NCBI GenBank assembly: GCA_937906775.1 | Contig: CALCUD010000120.1 | Coordinates: 1 to 49,726 of the forward strand | DNA length: 49,726 nt | Reading direction: 5' to 3' | Source: an uncultured Clostridia bacterium | GTDB taxonomy: Bacteria; Bacillota; Clostridia; Christensenellales; Aristaeellaceae | In this document: one piece after another, positions 43,460 to 49,726 of the stretch | Numbering within the stretch: position 1 is the stretch's first letter | Layout of the letters: each line of letters opens with the position of its first letter | Translations under genes and position numbers: made by a program | Notes under the pieces: model-generated | What the model saw: only the letters and a program-made list of their open reading frames with translations | Database searches by the model: none | What the model was told of the DNA's origin: nothing

Positions 43460-44671
43460 TTACGCCCTCCTGTTTTTACCGGCCAGAATGCCGCTGGCAA
43501 AAGCAAACATCAGATTGAATCCTCCGCAATCACCGTCTGTGTCAAGTACTTCCCCGGTTGCATAAAGACTTTTACATAATCTTGATTCCATAGTATCGTT
43601 ACGGAATTCATTGCAGCATATTCCGCCGGCAGATATCTGAGCATAATCAAAATCACAGCGATCTTCAATCTTCAATCTGTAATCCATCATTGTCATGCTG
43701 ATCTGACGAATCTGTTTATCGGTCAATTCGCCTGTTTTTTCACCCCGTAATTTCAGCCCTGCCTGTTTGCATAGAGCATAAGCCATTTTCGGAAGTAAGA
43801 TTCCTTCGATCAATTTTTCCGGCAGATCGTCCGGAAACATGGATCGTCTTTCATACAACAACCTATACAGGTCGGATTCAGAACCGAAAGCACCGTCCGT
43901 CAGATCTATGGAAAGTTCACTTTCTCCAGGTACAGCAAAGCGGGCACATTGCATCACACAGATTCCGCTGACACCGTCCTTGGTAAAAAGCAATTCCCCT
44001 CTTTCGCAGTGAACCGTTTTCCCATCCAAAATGATCCTGACTTTGCATTTAACACGGATCCCGTCCAGTCCGGATACAGATCTGTGATCTGTTCTCAGCG
44101 GAGTCAATGCCGGAACAGGTTCCATAAGCGTATGTCCAAAAGATGTCAGTATTCCGTATCCGTCACGGTTGCCACCGAGACGGGGCTGTGCCGGTCCTCC
44201 TGTCGAAACAATCAGACGCCGGCAGGAAAAAGCATCATGATCTGTGTAAACCTGAAATCCGTTTTCATCATTTTCTACCCGAAGGACCCGGGAATTGTTC
44301 CTGATGCTGACCTTGTTTTTATGAAGCGCATAAATCAGTATATCGAGAACTGCGGATGATCTCATAGGAAACGGATATACCCGTCCTTCTGTTTCCTCCC
44401 GAAGTTTCAATCCGTATCGATTCCAGAATTCAGTTTGTTCTTTTATACCGCATCGATTTACGACCGCATTCGCAAATGCTGAATCACCATAATAGACAAG
44501 CGGACCTGTATTCATCAGATTGCATCGTCCGTTTCCGGTTGCCAGTAATTTTTTTCCGGGGCGCTCAAACCGCTCAAGCAGCACAACTGATTCATTGTTT
44601 TCCGCAGCAGATATCGCTGCAGCCATCCCGGATGCGCCTGCACCGATCACCAGTACATCAGAATACGTCAT
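43460..44671 (-). CDS. HI0933/YhiN family NAD(P)/FAD-dependent oxidoreductase
   Basis: A 403-residue flavoprotein of the HI0933 (YhiN/BaiN-like) family. The FAD Rossmann motif is GAGASG (10-15), followed by GKKLLATGNGRCNL; further family blocks are VSTGG-AQPRLGGNRDGY and, near the C-terminus, GGICCNEF and CGGFNLMFAFASG. The usual reaction is not established; the BaiN name comes from bile-acid work, but this motif set is very common in Firmicutes and does not show that activity. It overlaps trmN6 by 4 bp (ATGA) and is followed 2 bp later by tex. Confidence 0.9.
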   Translation of the reverse strand: MTYSDVLVIGAGASGMAAAISAAENNESVVLLERFERPGKKLLATGNGRCNLMNTGPLVYYGDSAFANAVVNRCGIKEQTEFWNRYGLKLREETEGRVYPFPMRSSAVLDILIYALHKNKVSIRNNSRVLRVENDENGFQVYTDHDAFSCRRLIVSTGGPAQPRLGGNRDGYGILTSFGHTLMEPVPALTPLRTDHRSVSGLDGIRVKCKVRIILDGKTVHCERGELLFTKDGVSGICVMQCARFAVPGESELSIDLTDGAFGSESDLYRLLYERRSMFPDDLPEKLIEGILLPKMAYALCKQAGLKLRGEKTGELTDKQIRQISMTMMDYRLKIEDRCDFDYAQISAGGICCNEFRNDTMESRLCKSLYATGEVLDTDGDCGGFNLMFAFASGILAGKNRRA

Positions 44672-45468
44672 ACCTGCGTCTCCTCAGGAATTTTCTTCAC
44701 AGAATCAAATTCCATACTTTTATCAGACAACGGAATATGATAAACAGACTTCAGTTCGTTTGTCAAGTGATCCTTCTCTGTATAGATGATCATAGGCGGC
44801 ATATGATGCAATCCCGGCTTCGCGTCTTTTACAGCTTCCAGCAAAACCAGATTAGCGGGTCGGTCTGCATAAGGATACACCAGTCGGATACGCTTCGGTT
44901 CCAAATGTGACATTTGCAATGCAGTGATCAGAGTCAGCATGTCCGTTGCAGGATAAATGAACGAAATCTTCCCCTTCCCTTTCAGGATCCGAAAAGCCGC
45001 CTGGCAGAATTCATGCAGCGTATTTTGTTCCTGATGACGTGATATTGCGCGTGAGACATCAGGGTTCACAAGCGTGCTGCCCGGTTTTCCGTAGGGCGGA
45101 TTACAGATAATTGCGTCAAATGAACACGGTTGAAATAATATCGATATTTCTTTTACATCGCCTTGCAGAACATTCACACGATCTGTCAAACCATTCATCT
45201 TAACAGTTCTTTCTGTCATTTCAGCCATATGTTTCTGAATTTCAATAGCGTCAAAACATAAACCTTTTCCGCGTCCGATCAGCAGCAAGGGAAGAATCCC
45301 TGTTCCGGTTCCAAAGTCCGCCACTCGATCTCTTTTCCCGATCCTTGCAAAATCTGCCAGCAAGACAGCATCCATTCCAAAGCGGAATCCGCTCTTTTTC
45401 TGAATCAGCTTCAGTCCGTTCAGCTGAAGATCTTCTACAGTCTCATCTTCATATACCCATTCAGACAT
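44668..45468 (-). CDS. tRNA1(Val) (adenine(37)-N6)-methyltransferase-like (TrmN6/YfiC)
   Basis: A 266-residue SAM-dependent methyltransferase of the TrmN6/YfiC family, with SGFRFGMDAVLLADF, motif I VADFGTGTGILPLLL and motif IV NPPYGKPGS, the N6-adenine signature. E. coli YfiC modifies A37 of tRNA-Val; in Firmicutes the target is less sure. ATG 45468 is preceded by AGGAGGG. It is first in the trmN6-flavoprotein-tex-tetR operon; a perfect 14-bp hairpin just upstream separates it from glgA. Confidence 0.87.
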   Translation of the reverse strand: MSEWVYEDETVEDLQLNGLKLIQKKSGFRFGMDAVLLADFARIGKRDRVADFGTGTGILPLLLIGRGKGLCFDAIEIQKHMAEMTERTVKMNGLTDRVNVLQGDVKEISILFQPCSFDAIICNPPYGKPGSTLVNPDVSRAISRHQEQNTLHEFCQAAFRILKGKGKISFIYPATDMLTLITALQMSHLEPKRIRLVYPYADRPANLVLLEAVKDAKPGLHHMPPMIIYTEKDHLTNELKSVYHIPLSDKSMEFDSVKKIPEETQV

Positions 45469-45488
45469 AACAAAGTCCCTCCTGTGCA

Positions 45489-45522
45489 GAAGAACGCGCG
45501 GCATTTCAGCCGCGCGTTCTTC
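45489..45522. terminator. Perfect 14-bp hairpin between glgA and trmN6
   Basis: Arms 45489-45502 and 45509-45522 are fully complementary (GAAGAACGCGCGGC and its complement) with a 6-nt loop. It lies after the glgA stop and 8 bp upstream of the trmN6 ribosome binding site. No T-run follows in the glgA direction. Confidence 0.65.
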
Positions 45523-45575
45523 CCCGGGCAGTGATCCGGTCGTCTCCGGAATTGATCCTTATTTCAGATGCTGTT

Positions 45576-47108
45576 TCACTTTTTTTCAGTTTCCGCCTTC
45601 AGGATCTCTGCTTCGATATCGACAACAACAGGATTGATCTCATCCGTTTCATCTGTTTCTTCATAAACTTTGTCCTCAAACAAACTCCGGTAAAGTTTCA
45701 AATACTCGCCTGCTGAATGGGTCCAGCTGTAATCGCCTGTCATGCCGCGGTACTGAAGCAGTTTCCACACGTCCTGTTTGTTTTTGTAGTAATCAACAGC
45801 GCGCTCAATTGTATGCAGCATATCATGAGCATTATAATTAAAGAATGAAAATCCGTTTCCGTCATTTGTGAACTCATTATAGCTCAGCACAGTATCACGT
45901 AGTCCGCCGGTTTCACGCACGATCGGAACAGTACCATAACGCATAGCGATCATCTGGCTTAAGCCGCATGGCTCAAACTGGCTCGGCATCAGGAACATAT
46001 CAGCACCCGCGTAAATCTGATGCGCCAGGGCGGTATCCATCGTAAACCGAGCTGCTACACGTCCACGATATTCGCCTTCTGCCCAGCTGAACAGATTGAA
46101 ATATCTTCCTTCTCCCATACCGAGAACAACCAGCTGTACATCCTGACGCATGATATCAGCAATCACATAATCGACCAGATCAAGCCCTTTTTGATTGCTA
46201 AGGCGGCCAACCATACCGATAATCGGTACATCGGGGCGGACTTCAAGCCCGAGATTTTCCTGCAGTGCTTTTTTACATGCAGCTTTCCCCGTAAGAACGT
46301 CAGCGGAATAACCTGCTGCGATCCGGGAATCCGATGCTGGATTGTAATCAACCATGTCAATACCGTTCAAAACGCCGGACAAACAATTTCGGCGGGCACG
46401 GAGCAGTCCGTCGAGCCGCTCACCGTAATAGGCGGTTTGGATTTCTTCAGAATAAGACGGACTGACTGTTGTGATCTCATCTGCATATACGAGTGCGGCT
46501 TTCATAAAGTTTGCACAACCGAAACATTCCAGTTTATCCTCAGTCCACAGACTGTCTCCAAGGCCGAGTACATCCTGAACTTCACGGATTCCAAAGATTC
46601 CCTGATATTGCAGATTATGGATTGTATACACCGTCTTTATATTTGCATAGAAGGGCAGATGACCGTATTGAATCCGAAGAAGTGCGGGAACCATGCCGCT
46701 TTGCCAGTCGTGAGCATGAATAACATCCGGCTGAAAATCGATCATCGGCAGCATATTCAATATAGCGCGGCAGAAAAATCCAAAGCGTTCATATTCATCT
46801 CCGCCCATACCGTAAATATATGGACGTCCGAAATAATATTTGTTATCCATGAAATACCAGATGACGCCATCTTTCTCAATTTTCTCAATGCCGCAGTATT
46901 GTTTTCTCCATCCAAGCTGAACTTCGAAGTCACATACATGAGACATCTGTGCAGTCCATTCCTGTGGAATCGAACTGTAATCAGGAATCACAACACGGAC
47001 ATCATTTCCCTGTGACGCCAGAACCGGAGCCAAAGCACCGACAACATCAGCCAGCCCTCCGGTTTTCACAAAGGGCACACATTCGCTGGCAGCAAAAAGA
47101 ATTTTCAT
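45576..47108 (-). CDS. glgA: Glycogen synthase GlgA
   Basis: ADP-glucose-dependent GT5 glycosyltransferase that extends glycogen chains. The 510 residues have KTGGLADVVG (15-24), HAHDWQSG, the second Rossmann part with GMVGRLSNQKGLD and the C-terminal EPCGLSQMIAMRYGTVPIVRETGGL. A ~30-residue acidic, Glu/Asp-rich tail goes beyond the usual length of about 480. ATG 47108 follows AAAGGAG. It is last of the glgC-glgC-like-glgD-glgA operon, 65 bp after glgD. Confidence 0.96.
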   Translation of the reverse strand: MKILFAASECVPFVKTGGLADVVGALAPVLASQGNDVRVVIPDYSSIPQEWTAQMSHVCDFEVQLGWRKQYCGIEKIEKDGVIWYFMDNKYYFGRPYIYGMGGDEYERFGFFCRAILNMLPMIDFQPDVIHAHDWQSGMVPALLRIQYGHLPFYANIKTVYTIHNLQYQGIFGIREVQDVLGLGDSLWTEDKLECFGCANFMKAALVYADEITTVSPSYSEEIQTAYYGERLDGLLRARRNCLSGVLNGIDMVDYNPASDSRIAAGYSADVLTGKAACKKALQENLGLEVRPDVPIIGMVGRLSNQKGLDLVDYVIADIMRQDVQLVVLGMGEGRYFNLFSWAEGEYRGRVAARFTMDTALAHQIYAGADMFLMPSQFEPCGLSQMIAMRYGTVPIVRETGGLRDTVLSYNEFTNDGNGFSFFNYNAHDMLHTIERAVDYYKNKQDVWKLLQYRGMTGDYSWTHSAGEYLKLYRSLFEDKVYEETDETDEINPVVVDIEAEILKAETEKK

Positions 47109-47172
47109 AGGATCAAAAACTCCTTTCAATATCAGTACAAATGCACTGCCGGAATCCAGCAGTGCATACGAA

Positions 47173-48294
47173 TCAGATTACAACATTTTTTCCGATAACA
47201 ATCGGATAACTTTCAGGCCCGATCAGACGCGCGTTTTTCTTGATAACCGCCTGCTTGTCAAGAATACAGTTTTCGATATATGCACCGGATTGAACCTGTC
47301 CGTCCTGCATAATAATGCAGTTTTTCACATAGGCATCAGGCGCTATCTTTACACCGCGGAAAAGGACACTGTTTTCAACCCGGCCCTCAATCGTACACCC
47401 ATCAGCCACAATTGAATTAATAGCAGAAACTTCATCGCCGTAATAAGCGGGCATCTCGTCACGTACCTTTGTATAAACAGGCAAATCGTCCCGAAAGAGA
47501 CCGCGGCGATTCTCAGGATTCAGAATGTCCATGTTGAACTTGAAATAGCTCTGAACAGAGTCAATACGCCAGCAGGCACCTTTATATTCATAACCGCGAA
47601 TATTGGCCTGTCCCTCCTGAACCATACGCATCAGGATATCAGTATCCAACCGATGCATGCCGCGTGCTGCCGCTTTATCAACCAAAGCACGCAGGAATTC
47701 GCGCTTGATCACAAGCACATCCATATATGTATATTCCAGGCTGGGAGTTGTGGGTTCAACCTCCATTTCCTTTACGAAGCCATCATCATCTACAGAAATG
47801 TAGCTTCCGTATTCGGAACGCTTCATGGACGGATCAGAAGTATACAGCAGTGTGATATCCGCTCCGCTCGTCTGATGATAGGATATCAGTTCATCAAGAT
47901 GAGCATTGTAGATAATATCGCTGTTGCTAAGAACAAGCGTTTCCTGTTTGGACCGTGTCAGATAATTGGTGTTGGAACGCAATGCGTCCAGCAGGCCTGC
48001 ATAGAGACCGATATTTTCACGTGTAAGAAACGGGGGCAATATGTGCAGGCCCTCATTTTTACCGTGCAGATCCCACTCTTTTCCTGAGCCGAGGTGATCC
48101 ATCAGGCTATGATAATTTTTCTGCATGATAACGCCGACATTACGGATTCCGCCGTTAACCATGCTTGAAACCAAAAAGTCAATTACGCGATACCGGGCGG
48201 CTACAGGCATTGCGGCAATCGCACGTGTCATTGTCAGCTCGCGGAGCCTGGCATCACTGTCACCGGTAAAAATTATCCCCATTACATCTTTCAT
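47173..48294 (-). CDS. glgD: ADP-glucose pyrophosphorylase regulatory subunit GlgD
   Basis: A 373-residue GlgC paralogue of the GlgD type. In Firmicutes GlgC and GlgD form a heteromer in which GlgD is a poor or inactive catalyst that alters kinetics. The N-terminal motif reads FTGDSDARLRELTMTRAIAAMP, where true GlgC has GGxGxRL...KPAVP, as usual for GlgD. A left-handed beta-helix (NCIIMQDGQVQSGAYIENC) ends the protein. It is between the GlgC-like gene and glgA. Confidence 0.93.
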   Translation of the reverse strand: MKDVMGIIFTGDSDARLRELTMTRAIAAMPVAARYRVIDFLVSSMVNGGIRNVGVIMQKNYHSLMDHLGSGKEWDLHGKNEGLHILPPFLTRENIGLYAGLLDALRSNTNYLTRSKQETLVLSNSDIIYNAHLDELISYHQTSGADITLLYTSDPSMKRSEYGSYISVDDDGFVKEMEVEPTTPSLEYTYMDVLVIKREFLRALVDKAAARGMHRLDTDILMRMVQEGQANIRGYEYKGACWRIDSVQSYFKFNMDILNPENRRGLFRDDLPVYTKVRDEMPAYYGDEVSAINSIVADGCTIEGRVENSVLFRGVKIAPDAYVKNCIIMQDGQVQSGAYIENCILDKQAVIKKNARLIGPESYPIVIGKNVVI

Positions 48295-48318
48295 GGTTCA
48301 TTCATCCTTTCATCACGG

Positions 48319-49491
48319 TTAGAAAGTGACACTTTCATCGACCTGCTGCCCGGCAGGAACATTCACCCCTGCTGGAAGAGAGATATTCTGTCCGATAACT
48401 GCGATGTCGCCTTTTTCTTCGCCAACAATCGCTCCAGGACCGACAACCGCGTTTTCTGCTACAATGGAGCGGCAAACCACCGCGCCGTGGCGTATCACGC
48501 TGCCGGGCATAATCACACTGTCCTTGACATTAGCGCCTTCTTCAATAATGACGCCCGCAAACAGAATGCTGTGTTTCACTGTACCGTATACTTCACAACC
48601 TTCGGTAATCAGTGTATCTGACACTGTAGCACCTTTGGCGATATAATGAGGTGCCATACCGGGATTTCGCGCAAATATCCGCCATTTTTTATCGTGCATA
48701 TCGATCGGCATTGGATTTTCAAGCAGATCCATGTTTGCTTCCCACAGGCTTGCAATAGTCCCGACATCTTTCCAATAACCGTCAAACTGATAGGCACAGA
48801 GAATCTGTTTATCGTTCAGCATGTTGGGTATGATGTTTTTTCCGAAGTCATTGGAACTGTTTTTGTCCGCCTCGTCTTCAGTCAGGTATTTGCGAAGCTT
48901 TTCCCATGTAAAGATATACACACCCATGGACGCTTTATTGCTCTTCGGCTTCTTGGGCTTTTCCTCAAACTCAATGATGCGGTCGTCATCACCGGTGTTC
49001 ATAATTCCGAAACGCGGTGCTTCTTCCCACGGTACCTCTCGAACCGCGATTGTCGCATCAGCGCCATGAGCAACATGAAAGTTGAGCATCGCGTTATAAT
49101 CCATCTTATAAATTCCGTCTCCGGAAGCAATTACTACATATGGTTCATGACTTTCCTTAAGAAAAGCAATGTTCTGATAAAGAGAATCAGCTGTTCCTCT
49201 GTACCAGAGACTGTTCTCGTTGGTGATGGAAGGAGTAAGAATGTGAAGACCACCCTGTTTACGTCCGAAATCCCACCATTTTGATGAACTCAGGTGCTCG
49301 TGTAAGCTACCTGCATTATACTGTGTAATAACTCCGACCTTGGCGATACGGGAGTTAGTCATATTACTAAGTGCAAAATCAATAGCTCTATAGTTGCCGG
49401 CGACAGGCATTGCAGAAATAGCACGCTTCTGCGAAAGCTCTTTCATTCTGTAGGTATTGCCGCCTGCTAAAATCAATCCAATTGCTCTCAC
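48319..49491 (-). CDS. glgC: GlgC-like glucose-1-phosphate adenylyltransferase, N-terminal signature altered
   Basis: A 390-residue nucleotidyltransferase of the ADP-glucose pyrophosphorylase family (ASGDGIYKMDYNAML, EFEEKPKKPKSN, YWKDVGTIASLWEANMDLL) with a hexapeptide-repeat C-terminus. It keeps the sugar-phosphate and GTADSLYQN regions of GlgC, but the nucleotide loop is LAGGNTYRMKELSQKRAISAMP, not the classic GGxGxRLxPLT...KPAVP, so it resembles GlgD in part. It may be a second or variant subunit; catalysis is uncertain. The start is GTG 49491 with AGGTGAT 6 bp upstream, overlapping the stop of the partial gene upstream. Confidence 0.82.
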   Translation of the reverse strand: MRAIGLILAGGNTYRMKELSQKRAISAMPVAGNYRAIDFALSNMTNSRIAKVGVITQYNAGSLHEHLSSSKWWDFGRKQGGLHILTPSITNENSLWYRGTADSLYQNIAFLKESHEPYVVIASGDGIYKMDYNAMLNFHVAHGADATIAVREVPWEEAPRFGIMNTGDDDRIIEFEEKPKKPKSNKASMGVYIFTWEKLRKYLTEDEADKNSSNDFGKNIIPNMLNDKQILCAYQFDGYWKDVGTIASLWEANMDLLENPMPIDMHDKKWRIFARNPGMAPHYIAKGATVSDTLITEGCEVYGTVKHSILFAGVIIEEGANVKDSVIMPGSVIRHGAVVCRSIVAENAVVGPGAIVGEEKGDIAVIGQNISLPAGVNVPAGQQVDESVTF

Positions 49492-49726
49492 AGTTGATCA
49501 CCTGCCTTTACTAATGTTTTACCGCTTCCAAGAGCGTTATTTTCAAAATCACTGTTGGTAAGCTTACCGGATACCATGGTGTTCTTTCCAATGGTTACTC
49601 CATCCGGAACGGTTGTATGCTCACCTACAGTAGTAATTCCGTTGCTGTAGATTGAAGGATCGGTTTCGTTAGGAACTTCATCTCCGAATCCGAGTCTTAC
49701 ATTGTTTCCGATCTCGGCATCTTCGG
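49488..49726 (-). CDS. glgC: GlgC C-terminal fragment (glucose-1-phosphate adenylyltransferase), cut by window edge
   Basis: The minus-strand frame from the window edge to the TGA at 49490-49488 encodes about 78 residues with IGNNVRLGFGDEVPNET, YSNGITTVGEHTTVP and VTIGKNTMVSGKL. This is the left-handed beta-helix end of canonical GlgC (I-G-x-G-E-x-V-P-N, Y-x-x-G-I-T-V-V-G, I-G-K-N). The stop overlaps the downstream GTG (GTGA), so it is the first seen gene of the glycogen operon. It means three ADP-glucose pyrophosphorylase-type genes stand in a row. The catalytic domain lies outside the window. Confidence 0.82.
   Translation of the reverse strand, partial: EDAEIGNNVRLGFGDEVPNETDPSIYSNGITTVGEHTTVPDGVTIGKNTMVSGKLTNSDFENNALGSGKTLVKAGDQL

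Noticed and set aside
46020..47015. Long plus-strand open frame (331 codons) opposite glgA
   Set aside because: Antisense shadow of glgA; composition is random and there is no ribosome binding site.
1..49726. CRISPR arrays, tRNA/rRNA genes, insertion sequences, prophage
   Set aside because: No regular direct repeats, no tRNA cloverleaf with a TTCGA-type arm, no transposase, integrase or phage structural motif was seen.

Overview
The window reads as a chromosomal segment of a low-to-mid-GC Firmicute of the class Clostridia. The evidence is dense operons with strong GGAGG-type ribosome binding sites, ATG/GTG/TTG starts, TTGACA-N17-TATAAT-like promoters, two T-box leaders, a Gls24/Asp23 protein next to a FakA-like protein, and a paired GlgC/GlgD glycogen locus. 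No rRNA, tRNA, CRISPR array, insertion sequence or prophage was seen. Genus cannot be assigned from the sequence alone. Several clostridial gene neighbourhoods are present without the sporulation genes that often sit in them (der-plsY without spoIVA, lepA without gpr/spoIIP, phoH without yqfC/yqfD), which hints at a non-sporulating lineage.

Layout. 1-296: contig edge; about 95 bp of unrelated, GC-rich signal-peptidase-like coding sequence abuts the 3' end of a dGTPase gene. 325-5519 (+): dnaG, rpoD, trmK, a Nif3-family gene and a coiled-coil zinc-ribbon gene, closed by a strong terminator. 5571-12565: an accessory stretch with a secreted beta-helix carbohydrate-binding protein (-), a nucleoside hydrolase, the tldD/tldE protease pair, a small 8-Cys protein (-), a GNAT acetyltransferase and rlmI. 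12604-17786 (-): phoH, pgpH, a ybeY-cdd gene fusion and era. 17899-22138 (+): a leucine-type T-box followed by an operon of two genes: a LeuA-like protein whose catalytic metal ligands look lost, and an 823-codon fusion of a xylose-isomerase-like TIM barrel to an acyl-CoA synthetase. 22136-23140 (-): mreB. 23295-30090 (+): DUF512 radical SAM gene, der, plsY, lepA, a SLOG-domain gene and hemW. 30106-34175 (-): recG, a fakA-like gene and an asp23-like gene. 34328-37691 (+): a tyrosine-type T-box with aminotransferase, tyrS and yigZ. 37741-38448 (-): deoD. 38586-40568 (+): ygiQ. 40583-45468 (-): trmN6, an HI0933-type flavoprotein, tex and a tetR. 45576-49726 (-): glycogen operon with three consecutive ADP-glucose pyrophosphorylase homologues (the first cut by the window edge), then glgA.

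Most of the window is information-processing housekeeping (replication, transcription, ribosome maturation and tRNA/rRNA modification). The least explained and most interesting part is the T-box/LeuA-like/TIM-acyl-CoA-synthetase operon at 17.9-22.1 kb: leucyl-tRNA charging appears to control a pair of proteins that make no obvious leucine-pathway enzyme. The YbeY-cytidine deaminase fusion is the next most notable. Gene functions are inferred by eye from motifs and family knowledge; no database search was run.
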